This document shows positions 12,470-23,651 of a stretch of DNA of 64,000 bases, one piece after another. How positions within the stretch are numbered: position 1 is the first letter of the stretch; every line of letters begins with the position of its first letter. The notes below the pieces were generated by a model. That model made no database searches. It was not told the origin of the DNA and saw only the letters and a program-made list of their open reading frames with translations. This stretch comes from Blastomussa wellsi. Taxonomy: Eukaryota > Cnidaria > Anthozoa > Scleractinia > Plerogyridae. Both the position numbers and the translations under genes were made by a program. The stretch spans positions 2,416,866 to 2,480,865 of the forward strand of contig OX393570.1 in the NCBI GenBank assembly GCA_947652115.1. The letters are read 5' to 3'.

Positions 12470-13850
12470 AGTTTCATCCTCGGAGACCCAGTGGCAGTTA
12501 GTCGCCCAGACGAAACAAAGTGCATCCGCCAAAAAAAAAAAAAAAACGGAGCGACGAAATTGCAACCTTTCGCTTTAACGTCGTTTCAGCCCGAACAGCG
12601 GCCCCCTGGGCGGTCAAGGGTGCGAAGAAATTTGAATGATTATAAGAACCTAAGAGAGAACAAGGGAGAGCATTTTAAGATTCTTTCTTTCCATTTTTTC
12701 AAATCGCGAAAGTCAGCATGGTAGAAAGACTAATCAATCCCGCGTTTTTTGTGTATCCACTTTCTCTAAATGTTCAGCCGCCTCGGCACTGGTCAAGCTT
12801 GTATATTACGTATTGTTGGATTTGATGCACTTTCTGAAGCTCTCGCTTTCAAACCATTTACCTATGTAATCTTTACACCCAGGGTATACATTAAATCACG
12901 TTATAGTGTACAATTAGGAAATTTTGAAAAGAAACTCAGTCGATTACCACGCGAAGTTTGTTCAGCTAAAACATAAACGAACCTAGTGCTAAGTGATTGA
13001 TTGTGAAAAGGGAATCAAAAAGACTTCGTTTAAGCAACGAAAGCAGTGAGATTTTTACATTGTAAAGCCACTGTTATATTAGATATCGAATATTACACGT
13101 GGTGGTGGTGGATTTGTTAAGTGTACAGAGGAGAATGTCGAGAATGTAAAATAGATCAAAATCCTACCCAGTTTCGCTTTTGTTGTTGAACTGGAGCTGG
13201 AAAACTCTGCATGCAGGCTGTAAACTGAATACGATCAGCTTCATAGGGCAATTATAAAGTATATTTTTGGATTTTTCCGGGTCAATGGATGTTTCCAAGG
13301 CTATGATGCCATATCAACGTCATAGTTCATCAGTCTGAAGCTTTCGATTTCTATTTGAGGAATCCAGTGACGGCAACTGCCATGGTTCCTGAAAAATGAT
13401 ATCAATAATTAAAGGACGCGGACTACAGTGAAATCCCTCTTCGATTAACAGACACCTCTGTAAGACACTGAGACACTTCTATAAGATGGAAAACTGGTGC
13501 TGGTCCCTGCGAGCCGCTTGTCAATGATTAAAGTGTACCTTAAGTCTCTATAAGCCGGAAACCTTTACAAGACAGTTAGGTAGTTGGTGCCAGCCGCGAT
13601 GGCGTCCGTCTTAGAAAGAGGTGACTGTGTTAACTTTTCAATAAGAAATTACTCCACCTTCTTAACATTCGACATTCCCAGATATCTAAGTTTGTAGCAC
13701 GAAGCACTGAATAATTCTACATTTAGGGTTGTTTTTGTCTCAAAAAACAGTAAATATATTCTTCAAAAAATAAAATAAAACTCCTGCACCCACGCATATG
13801 CTAGCTACTATTTATAAAAATTGTCGAGCGCACGAGAACATTCAGGTCGA
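12470..13850. repeat. Tandem duplication, unit B
   Basis: This is the diverged direct copy of 10950-12405 with many substitutions and small indels. An A-run near 12531-12546 and small insertions account for the changing offset. No open reading frame is conserved between the two copies, which argues against a duplicated coding gene. Confidence 0.7.
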
Positions 13851-14640
13851 ATGGTAATTGTCATATTTTTCTTTTATCCTTCACTTGCTTAATACCACAT
13901 TCAGGCATTCGACTTTTCAAAACAAAGGAAACAACACTTATAACTTTACAAAAAATGTTTTTAACATTCGTGTGCCATTTTCCAATTTTTCTATTGCAAT
14001 ATCGACTGTCGAGAACCGTGGTCAAAAAAGTTTTAGTTGAAACTGTTATTTCCTTTTCACAATTCAGTGTTATTTCTCAAGCTACTATCTGTTGACGTAT
14101 GGTCGGTACCATGAAACGGAATTTACATTTTGATAAGCGAAATAAACGAATGATTTTTTCCTCTTGTTTCTGTGGAATAAAGTAATATTGGTCTAAGTTT
14201 CTTTAGTTAATTTCCTTCCGCGTCGTAAACTGATTCAACAGGAAGGAAATTTCGAATTTATGTGTTTGTGATGACGGTACAAGGAACAGTAGCTATTTTG
14301 GATGTCACTTTGAGAACAAATATTGAAACTTCGCGAGCGCGCAAAAAACGGCGAGTGAGCAGAGTTGAAAATTAATAAAAGTCTTGAAAATGATCAACGT
14401 TTTTTGGGTAAAAAAAGAGCGTATCTCACCGCTTTCGATTTTCCACGACGTCCATTTTCCCATTCCCGCTAAGGTCTAGATATTAACTGGGCTATAACAT
14501 AAAAATATGTTGAACTTTTTCCTAAACAGAGTACGTGCTTGACGTTATTTTTTTCCTAAACAAGGCCAGGGTTTCAAACCTCCAGCGACACCCCTATACC
14601 AAAGCATGGGTCGAGTACCTTCCAGGACGCTGATGGATAA
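13851..14640. other. Intergenic DNA without recognisable gene
   Basis: Nothing was recognised apart from a fragment of the dispersed repeat family (GGGTTTCAAACCTCCAGCG near 14567), which is related to 3755-3940 and 17805-17945. Confidence 0.4.
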
Positions 14641-14644
14641 AGAA

Positions 14645-14712
14645 GCGCGTAGGTTGAGCAGGGATGACGAAGTGATGAGAACGCTTACCTCCCATCAGTG
14701 TGGCCCCGGTTC
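14645..14712 (+). repeat. tRNA-derived SINE fragment
   Basis: The sequence GTTGAGCAGGGATGACGAAG through CTTACCTCCCATCAGTGTGG and CCCCGGTTCGATT has SINE-type A- and B-box words. It breaks off inside the B box and is joined directly to LINE sequence. Confidence 0.5.
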
Positions 14713-15300
14713 GATTATGACTATTGCAATGTTGTTTGGGGAAACTGTGGGCTAACTTTGCAGAATAAGATACAGAAATCAATACAAACTAGAGCAGCCA
14801 GTGTTCTGACTTACTCTATGACGCCGACGCTGGTCACTTGTTTGAGCTTCTAGGATGGAGAAATTTATCTTGCCAGCAGCAAATAAGAACAGCTTCGATG
14901 GTTTATAAGTCTTTGCACGGGTTGGCTTCAGAATGTTTATGTTCAAAAGCGCGTGTAACTGCTTGTAACTTAAGAGTCTCTGAGAACAAACTAAATGTTC
15001 CACTACCACTCGCAAACTATTATAAAAAATAGCTTTACTGAGCTACAGTGCCGCTATGCTTTGGAACAGACTTCCGCGAAAAGTAAGACTATCAGAGTCC
15101 AGACGCCTAATCAAACAAGTGCGTTGAGTAAATAGATTGAGTCACGGCATTTTTGGAGAACAGCTTTTTCGTATAACAGTTTTAAAAATGGGTGCATTGC
15201 TTTGAGGGTAGTTTTAATCTGGTATTTTATCTATTTAATACATTTTATTCTTCTTATATTTGCTGATGAATTGTCCGTGAATAAATAAAGATTATCTACC
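14713..15300 (+). mobile_element. 5'-truncated non-LTR retrotransposon (CR1-like) tail
   Basis: The translation carries the end of a reverse transcriptase ORF: DYCNVVWGNCGLTLQNKIQK, then LLGWRNLSCQQQIRTASMVY, then SLHGLASECL and LRVSENKLNVPLPL. Frameshifts separate these blocks, so it is dead. The sequence continues through an LWNxLP-like remnant to an AT-rich 3' end with AATAAATAAAGATT. The class assignment is from family knowledge. Confidence 0.75.
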
Positions 15301-15792
15301 CATCTAAGCGACATATGTAGGTTGAGTTTGGCAGTTAGTTCTCGTTCTTGATCCGCGAGTTTTTCGGCCCCGAACCTCATCGGTTTTCCTCCCTCCACAA
15401 AAAACTTTAAACAGCAAAACCGCGTGTCTTTTTAAAAAGGGAGTTCTTGTAGACTACAATTGTTGTAGGCAGTTGAAAACATTTGCTCGCTGTCCATGGT
15501 CCACGGTCTTTCAATGACTTCTTGGCTGAATTTCTGAACAAAATCTTTAGGTGACATTGATCATCGAGAAACTGTTCAGCTGTGTTTCTCAATTCACCTT
15601 CTTCCGTATTGTCGCCGTAAACTTCTGCATCGTACCTTAAAAAATTAAATATTAAAAAATTAATATTAAACGACGCAAAATAGCCGGATTGGCGATAAGG
15701 AACATTACATCGCAATACTGCAAAGTTGCTTGGAAAGTGTTGTTTTTGACCTCCAGTCAGAGTGATCAGTCTAAGCAACTGCTAATTTTATA
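15301..15792. other. Intergenic DNA with small unassigned ORF
   Basis: On the minus strand, 15407-15640 is open in one frame after an acceptor-like TTTTTAAG. A second frame reads SPKDFVQKFSQEVIERPWTM before a stop. The two frames are incompatible, so if this was ever coding it is broken. No family was recognised. Confidence 0.25.
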
Positions 15793-15793
15793 G

Positions 15794-15838
<45 letters not shown>

Positions 15839-16164
15839 GTATAACAATATAATTGGTTTTATCAACTGGGTTGATAATGTCAATTGGCCACCGTAAAGAG
15901 ATTCAAGAGCTGACGTTTCGAGCGTTAGCCCTTCGTCGGAGCGAATCAAGGAATTGTGCGTAGTGTGTTTTTATATACAGAAAGATGGAGCTTCGCTATT
16001 GGTTGGTGCCTGGTAACGTGAAAACTTCGAAATAAATTAGTTGAACGACTCACAATTCCTTGATTCGCTCCGACGAAGGGCTAACGCTCGAAACGTCAGC
16101 TCTTGAGTCTCTTTACGGTGGCCAATTGACATTATCAACCCAGTTGATAAAGCCAAATTATATT
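15793..16164. mobile_element. Short repeat element, copy 1 (full inverted form, 12-bp TSD)
   Basis: The 372-bp element begins GAGGGGGTAAG and ends AAATTATATT. It is flanked by the direct repeat GCTAATTTTATA at 15781-15792 and 16165-16176. Internally, a segment from about CAATATAATT to GAATCAAGGAATTGTG is repeated in inverse, giving a long hairpin. Each arm contains the hammerhead-like core CCGACGAAGGGC...GCTCGAAACGTC. Other copies are at 17479-17658, 27349-27499 and 33106-33258. Confidence 0.8.
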
Positions 16165-16466
16165 GCTAATTTTATACCTCAGAGAAAGCGCGTTAGCGCA
16201 TGAATGAAATGGCCAGCATGTGTTCCTTTGCACACAATTTCTGCGACCAGGCGTCTTTTTTTAAAAGAAGAAGGGATTACAAATAGGGAGGCTAGTATGA
16301 CCCTTGGATGGATGACCAACCGAGAAAACACCCTGACGAAGGCTTCTTGATTCTAAACTTCATATCATTTGTCACAATCAACGCGGACTTGATAATGACC
16401 GAGTCGGGACTGGGACTAATAAGTCGCGGTCGCGTAGCTACGACCAGACTCCAAAAAAGAAGCAAG

Positions 16467-17614
16467 ATGGCGTCTGGAAACCCCTTACTAACTTTAGAAC
16501 GGATGTTAAATGGCCGAACAACATTAAAAACGCAAAAGGTTACACACAAAAACATCGTATGTAAGTATGACATTTATTTTCATCGCATCGCTTCCAAATA
16601 AATTCTGCTAGTCTTAAAATCCTAGCCCTGCAAAATGTTTTCGAACGCTGGTCGAACGTTAGATCAGACGGGCCGAACATAAACAAATAAAAGTGTTCAC
16701 TGCAAAAAAAATATACGCCTGGGAATGTAACACAAAATAAGGGAATAGTATACAAAGGCAGCTTTTTGAGAGAAATCATGAACCGATTCTTTTACCAAGC
16801 CAATGTAATCACTCAAGAAACATATAATATAAAATATAATTAAAAACAAATCAGTTGCAAATTAGGCTACACTACAGAATACAGTGCCACTTAATGGTAT
16901 GTCGTTAAATAAAAATAGCATCTATTGTGTTATTCCTTATTCTACAAAAGGTCCGGACACATGAAAATGAAGTGGACTATTGTGGCAACAACACTCTTGA
17001 CAGACACTGTATATTAAGATAGTGGCAAAATTATACTAGCATACACTAATGCAAAATTATGCAACAATCTAATTGGTTGAGCTACTTGTATATACTGTTA
17101 GCTACACATCCCTGTTTACAGCAAGAAAGCTAGTTAGTTTGTGTTAAGGGAAGAAGCACCAATTATATTTTTTGATTCATTTTGTGTATGTGTATGCTTG
17201 TAGGTATTGGGACTGAGCTGCTGAATGAAATCCAACAAGTTATGAGAGAAGACAAAGAGGAAGCAGTCCGAGATGCTGTAAGTACCCCAGTGCAGTTCAG
17301 GTTTTCAGACAAGCAGCCGTTTGAACAAGCTGAAACCTTGTGCAACGTCATTACCATTATACATTTCTCTTTGTATTGGAGAACTTGACCATCAGCTCAC
17401 CATCTTCAAGCTGCCTTGTTAAAGGCTTCAGCTCCCGTATATTCCTGGGATCTTCTTCTGTTGTCCTTTCATAAAAATATAATTTGGTTTTATCAACTGG
17501 GTTGATTCGCTCCGACGAAGGGCTAACGCTCGAAACGTCAGCTCTCAAATCTCTTTATTGTGGCCAATTCACATTATCAACCCAGTTGATAAAACCAAAT
17601 TATATTGTTATACT

Positions 17615-17658
<44 letters not shown>

Positions 17659-20600
17659 CCTTTCATAAAAATGTTACACTTGAGGTCTGTTGGCTCAAGT
17701 TATCCATATTGCCTGTCGGGAGCTTATCTCGGTTGCTGGCATGAACCAGCTAGGACTACATTATATTATTTTCTACTCTCTTTCTACCCCCCTAGAGGGA
17801 GGGCACTACTTAACCCATGTTTGGGTATTGTCGTGCCTCTGGGGGTTTGAAACCCTGACCTGTTTAAGACAAAGGACAACGTTTTATGAAACTATAGCGC
17901 CGATATCTAGTCCTGAAAGGGATCTGGCTAATGCTAACCTGTGACTGTTTAAACAACTAGAGAAATTTGGGCAAGGCAACTTGGGAGAATTGTTGAGGCA
18001 AATGGTCCACTACCCCCTCTCCCTCCCCCCCCCTGGCAAAAAAATTGTCTGTATGCCTATGCTTCTAACCATTAGGCCACCATATCTTCCACTCTCCAAT
18101 CCTGTTTAACTAGAAAACAACTTTGTTTTATATTTATTTTTTTTATTGAACCCAGGTTGCTGCAGCTGAGGCAAAGGCACAGAAAGAGCTGAAGCAATCT
18201 TTGAATGAGTTGAGAGAACAAATGGACGAAGAGAGAGAACAGGCACTGGAAGAAGCCAGGCTGGTAAAACTCATACTAAATATATTTTATGTATTTGTTT
18301 TAATTTCATCATAATTTTAATTTTTTATATCATTTTTTTTCATGCCAAAAATTAAATATGTCTAGAATTTGACGTACGTTGGTTATGGCCCCTGTCCCTT
18401 AATTTTATTTAACATCCTATTTTTTTTCTTTCACTTATCTGAAGACAATTTGAATGGCAGTAATTTACAGGACTTTCTCATTTTAGCGAGCTGAGGAGAA
18501 AATGGCGGAGATTCAGTACAGATGTGAGGTAGCCGAGAAAAAGCGTGCACGTTCAGCTTGGGAAGGGTCTCAGGAGGAAAAGCGTGCAGCTCTGCAAAAA
18601 GCAGATGAAGAGGCTGAGAAAAAGAAACAAGAAGCGATGAAAACTCTTACAGAAACCCTCACAAGAAAGTTAAGAAATGAAGCAGCACTGCAGAGAGAAA
18701 TTGCTCTTGGTGAAGCACTGGCTGTCGCAAGGGTAAGAGTGACCAATGACAGAAGTGTGGCAAATGGCACCTGAAAAATTATGAGTCTCAGATACTTTGG
18801 ATTTGAGCTCAAGTCTTGAAATCTAACTTTCAGAACGATTACTTGGCATCTTGGCAAGTGTCAGGTTATATGATTTGCTACCTCTGAATTTTTGAAATTT
18901 TTGAAAAGTCAAGGGTGCTCTGAAACTGCTGCTCCCAAGAAGTTTTCTCAATTTTGTAAAAGGTTGTATCTTAACATGCTGATCAACACTCCGTAATAAA
19001 AAATGGGGGTGCCCGGACTTGTGCGTGCTTTGCAGGTTTATACTATTCCTTTGCAGGGTTGTCAAAATAAGCCGGCAACTGGTACATTTCACCGGCTATT
19101 CCGAATACTGCGCCGACTACTCCTAATGTTAGTAGGTCAGTTCTGAGCATGATATTGGAGAAATAAAATGGAAATAGCCGCCTACTTTTTGGATGGAGCC
19201 TGCTACTCAAAAACCTACTGACAACCCTGCTTTCAATTGGTAGCCAGTCATGCCACGAAAGTAATCACAACTTGTTCGCCAAAGATTGTCCATTTGTTTG
19301 ATACCATTATTGCAACATCAACTGATAAACAGTGCCAGTACTGAACCATCAAAATGTAAGAGCTGCAACGTACTGGAAACTGTTGTTAAAAATCCCAGCT
19401 GGCAGGAGGCAGACCTCACCAGTTGGCTATTTACAAAGTGTGCAGTCCGAGTTGAATAAGACAAATCCGTTTTAGTGGTATGGAGGAGATCGTGGGGGGG
19501 GCGGGGCGCAAGGGTATTTTCGTGATGCCGTGATCCGGTTTTTTTTTTGCTCTGTGAATCGTGATTTGATAAAAACTGTTCCGTGACTCGTGCTTGATGT
19601 GTATTCCGTGAGGCGTGAAATGCAAAAGTCCTTGGCTGTGAATCGTGAACAGATAAAGATAAGAAATAAATCGTGAATGTCTTAAGTTGAGTTCGTAGCT
19701 GAATTTCACTGCATTGTGATTAGATTTTTTCCGTGACCTTAGTGAATTTTTCGGGATTCGTGAAATCGTGACACGTTTTTGACTTCGTGACAGGTGTATG
19801 CGAGCCAAAGTGTTTATATGAGAAAAAGTTGGCTCGCCTGCCAGGGTTACCCTACTTGCCAAGACGAGAGAACTCGCCTACCCGAGTTGTCTCGCCCCCA
19901 GAGGCAACTCGGGTAGGATCATATAAACGGTTGGCGGAATTTTTCAACATTTTAGTGAAAAGTTAGCTCGCCCAGGGTAACTCGGGGGAAGGGTTGTCTC
20001 GGGAACCCGAGACCACATAAATGGAGCCTGACTCGAGGGTGTCATGTTTGAACTCTAAAACAACATGCCTATTAACGTTTATTTTGTATGTTTCTTTCGA
20101 CTTAGAAAAATGCTGAAAGACGTCGGCAAACGTCTATAGAAGAAACGAAACGGGAATGCGAGAGCAAAGCTACAGCTGAAGCAGCAAGAGTAGCGCGGAT
20201 ACACAAAAACAGAGTCGGCGAACTCAATCAAAGGTTGATGTTGATTGAATTTTTTAATACACATGATAGCGAGATTATCAAGGCCAAGCTTCCTGATCTT
20301 TAGCGCAGAGAAGGATCGCTTGGTGGTCAATGCTAGGGGGTTCAAAATGAACTCGACCCATGGAAATTTCTACAAGATTTTCATGTTGTTATCAAGGAAC
20401 AGACGATTTAAAGATTAAACTTTTAGATCGTCCACTTACCGGTCAATTTTAATCTGACTTGACTTGTCCTATGTGTTTCTTTGTAGAATAAATGACTTGA
20501 CGGAAATGCTAGAAGACGAAAACAACTCAAAACAGAAAGTAGAGAATTTGTTTCAAGTAAGTGTCCTAGGAGTTGTCAGCTTGATCTTTTGTTCGACCCA

Positions 20601-22642
20601 TATAATTTTGTGTACTTCTCTCCCCAAAAGTAAATAACTTTTTTCTACGACAGCAAATCTCAAAAATTTACTGCACTAGAAAGCCCCAAAGTTCGATTTA
20701 TTAAATAGAAACTTTGTCAGCACTTATTAAACAAGAGAAAGTGGTGTAACAACTTCATGAACTGTAATTTTTAGAAAGCAATTTCATAAAGCCATTTATG
20801 AAATCACGGCAAGGATTTTTGTTGAACGAAATTCGTGAAACCTTGAGAGAACTAACTTCATGGACGTTTCTTTGGTTGTTCTTTTCCCCCTGCCTCATTT
20901 GCTATCCTCGCTTTCTAATGGTTTCCTGTGTTATGTCATCAAAATCAAGCTATCAGAGGTGGGTGTCCTATGATGGAAGGCTGCGAACGTTCCGAAATCA
21001 CACCATAAGCAGCATTGTTCTATCTGTTGTTGCTCCTATCTTGAACATAGATCTGGTTATTTCGAGAAATGGTACCCTTCGAATACGAGAACAAAAGACG
21101 ATAAAAGATGGCTGTATATTAAATTCAAAGGCTGGAAATATGGATTTATACGTATAAAATTGATTTTTCATATACAGTAAAATTTTTTGTCCTGAAAATG
21201 TGCCGCAAACTGGAGGCGTCGTTCCCGGAGCGAGTACCACAAGCGCTACTCCGGTTCCATTCGTTTCTTGAGTGAATTCTTGATCGCGCGCAAATGAATT
21301 ATTAATAGCAACTCGTTCATTGGCCCGCTGGACAGCCATTTCCTGGTATATCAGTTTCTCAAAAATAAAGCCCTGGTAAAACTTGAGCGTGCGTTTCGGC
21401 TATCATGTACAGTTTGACTCGGACTAAAAATGCTCTTGGTTGTAAGCACGCGCACCGTTTGCGGGCAACCTGAATTTGATTCTGAGATGAAAACACACCA
21501 GCAACTATTTTCAAATTCTTTCTTTGATAAATTTGTGCTTTTAGGAAATTTTAAAGTTTGCTCATTCCTTTCTTTATATGACAAAGACGTCTAGAGCCAA
21601 TCACTTTCAATATTCGACAAAAGGTGTGTTGTACCTGCCGTTCTAGAAATTATAACATTTGGGAACCGCTATCTTTTTCTCAACATTGGCAGCGGATTCA
21701 GATTGTCGTGTTAATAATATTCAGGCAGATTTTATTTAAGATATAATACATGGTGTTCAAATTTTAGGATGGCTTTGTTGAGCTTTGTATTGAATGGTAG
21801 AACTGAAACCAGTAAACCTTAGTTTCAAATTGAATAAACCTTGAATGTTTGCCACACTTCCAGATCTTTCTGCTGGACGTTATTATACTACATCACCATG
21901 GCAGAATCGAGCAGACTTCTCTTTGTTCGCAATTATTTCGCCAGCAACTCTGGTCTCAAAACATTCTCTATGTTGTTTTCCTTGACCTATTAGTACAAAA
22001 AAAATGAAAATTCAAGACTAAACAAAAGTTTGGGTTACGATATGATATGGTTTGCCACGATAGCAGGTAATAGCTGTGTAAACTGGCAACGACACATCCA
22101 GTCTGAAGTAACGTTTACCTGAAGGCCTTAGGAACAGTATTAAATGGTTTCAATTCGTAGAAAAATGCTCGACAAATGACAGGAATCAATAAGAATGTGC
22201 GCATGATTGACAGTGGCGAGGATTAAAAGGAATGCCGGAGAATGAACAAATTTCCATCGTATAAACCTCTTCTGGTGTAGATTCCTGGTTTAGATTGTTT
22301 TTATAATTTCTAATGTTACCAGTGCAACTTTTACCTTGTTATTTTATTCTGTGAAGCGCATTTGAACATTACTTTAGTATGGAATTTGCACTATATAAAT
22401 ATATTATTATTATTATATTATATAGTGCGGCATCAATTGCAAAATAAATGTCTCCTTTATCTTCTTTAAAGTGAAGTTGTGTACACATCTTACGTTATAA
22501 CAAGATGTTTAGGTTTACAGATTCAGTGTAGACAAAGTCGTACTGAAACAAAAACAATTTCGTATTGCAGGAAATGAAAGATGACTACAAAAGATTCCAA
22601 GATTACACAAGAGGATTTAATTCTGATTACCTTATGAAATGA
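16467..22642 (+). CDS. Coiled-coil protein, C6orf163-like, seven exons
   Basis: Exons 16467-16560, 17204-17277, 18156-18263, 18487-18732, 20106-20233, 20487-20556 and 22571-22642 join in frame, through canonical GT-AG introns, to a 263-residue protein. The ATG lies in a CAAGATGGCG context. Residues 1-30 are non-coiled. From about residue 40 to 240 the chain is rich in Glu, Lys, Ala and Arg with heptad character (QKELKQSLNELREQMDEERE, EEKRAALQKADEEAEKKKQE). The C-terminus reads DYKRFQDYTRGFNSDYLMK. The segment THKNIVCIGTELL and the FQDYTRGF end resemble, from memory, human C6orf163 (about 329 residues, function unknown). This match is tentative. An AATAAA lies 148 nt after the stop. Confidence 0.75.
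17479..17658. mobile_element. Short repeat element, copy 2 (14-bp TSD)
   Basis: This 180-bp copy is in the reverse orientation (ATAATTTGG...CTTACCCCCT). It is flanked by the perfect 14-bp direct repeat CCTTTCATAAAAAT at 17465-17478 and 17659-17672. It keeps one hammerhead-like core and lies in intron 2 of the coiled-coil gene. Confidence 0.8.
17805..17945 (+). repeat. Dispersed repeat, copy 2 (related to 3755-3940)
   Basis: AACCCATGTTTGGGTATTG, GTTTGAAACCCTGACC and GATATCTAGTCCTGAAAGG match the 3755-3940 copy in the same order. It is followed by a GGGCAA...ACTACCCCCTCTCC fragment (17985-18065) like those at 44285 and 57784. Confidence 0.55.
19054..19229. mobile_element. hAT-like MITE with CAGGGTTGTCA termini
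   Basis: The element is bounded by CAGGGTTGTCA on the left and TGACAACCCTG on the right, which are hAT-type terminal inverted repeats. An 8-bp target duplication is not clear. Related sequence ending ATTGACAACCCTGA is at about 40500-40652. It lies in intron 4 of the coiled-coil gene. Confidence 0.6.
19480..19795. repeat. CGTGA-rich degenerate repeat
   Basis: The pentamer CGTGA occurs more than a dozen times in about 300 bp in contexts such as GTGAATCGTGA, CCGTGACTCGTG and TTCGTGAAATCGTGAC. Spacing is irregular, so this is not a simple tandem array. Confidence 0.55.
19796..20040. repeat. Repeat with multiple CTCGGG/CCCGAG half-sites
   Basis: Repeated words AACTCGGG, CCCGAG and GTTGTCTCG occur on both strands between ATATAAACGG and ACATAAATGGAGCC. 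It looks like a degenerate non-autonomous DNA element. No clear ends were found. Confidence 0.35.
20557..22240. other. Last intron of the coiled-coil gene
   Basis: The 2-kb intron between exons 6 and 7 has no recognisable coding exon. ORFs here have no protein-like composition. Confidence 0.45.
22240..22425 (+). mobile_element. LINE 3' tail ending in (ATT)n
   Basis: The sequence GAAGCGCATTTGAACATTAC through GCACTATATAAATATATTAT and an ATT microsatellite is a typical 3' end of an animal LINE, truncated to its tail. Confidence 0.5.
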
Positions 22643-22789
22643 CCCACGCCGACTTCGATATGATTAAGAATTTTGTAGAATTAAAACCGAAGGAGATTCC
22701 AGCTTAAACGTCCTTTAAAAGGAATCCAAATCTCGCCCTCGTCCAATTTTTAACCAATCAAATATTAACAAATTTGTTTTACGCCGAGA

Positions 22790-22795
22790 AATAAA
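22790..22795 (+). terminator. Polyadenylation signal of the coiled-coil gene
   Basis: A canonical AATAAA lies 148 nt after the TGA at 22640-22642 on the same strand. Confidence 0.6.
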
Positions 22796-23651
22796 AAACC
22801 GTATACACAGTATTTGTTGTTATATTAAAATGAAGACAAATTTAAACCTAGAAGGTTATAAATTACATGCTAGTGTGCATCTGTGTTTGAAAATAAGGTA
22901 TTACACCATTATTTATATATGAGAAATTATTTTTTTCTGACAACGTTTGGAACGAAAGCAAAATATGATTCGTCCTTTACTTGTGGTTTTGGTGGTTGTT
23001 ATATTTATTTGTCAGTATGACCTGCAGTACCATTGCTTTTTAATTCGAGCCAGTCGTTGTCTCGTGTCAGGACATTTCACCCCATGCTAGCTCACATAAC
23101 AACATAATTTACTCTACTGACATGTGCCAGTTCAAACGAACGTGAAGAAAATACATTTGTGGAAGATTGTCATTTATGAGAAATAGCATAACAAATCATG
23201 TCGTCTCATTTTTTTTTTGCTTAAAGCATTCTTTTCTATTTTGCCCTAGGCATTAACCAAAGACCAAAATTAATTCATTCAACAGTCAGTTTTGGTGAAT
23301 AACCCACTGGGCTTTGCTAAAACAAGACATTGTTTAGCATTCAGTAGATTTGCAATTAATTTGCGCTTCTCAAAGCAACATAACCCCAAGAATTCCTTCA
23401 TGCGGTTTAAAACAGAGCGTAATTTAAACTCTTTTACTTGCCAATGTCAGCTTTTTGGAAAGGGTTCTACTTTGAATGGAAGGAAAAGTCAACGCTGGCA
23501 TATTTTACGCCGTGGCGTCGAACAAGTTTTAAAATTGCTTTTAATTTATGCGAGAAGCTTAACAATAATAAAGTACTTTTTCATCGAATTTCTTTAATGA
23601 ATTCAGCCTATTATATCACGAAATTCCCTTATTTCGAACGGAATGCCATTA
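22796..23651. other. Intergenic DNA between convergent genes
   Basis: The gap between the coiled-coil gene (plus) and the Kv channel (minus) contains no recognisable gene or repeat. The plus-strand ORFs here are chance or antisense. Confidence 0.45.

Noticed and set aside
15407..15778. 123-residue minus-strand ORF
   Set aside because: It has no recognisable family; protein-like words occur in two incompatible frames. It was kept only as a note.
19431..19862. 143-residue minus-strand ORF
   Set aside because: It translates the CGTGA-rich repeat in antisense; composition is not protein-like.
20798..21157. 119-residue plus-strand ORF in the last intron of the coiled-coil gene
   Set aside because: No splice-site fit and no recognisable domain. 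Chance ORF.
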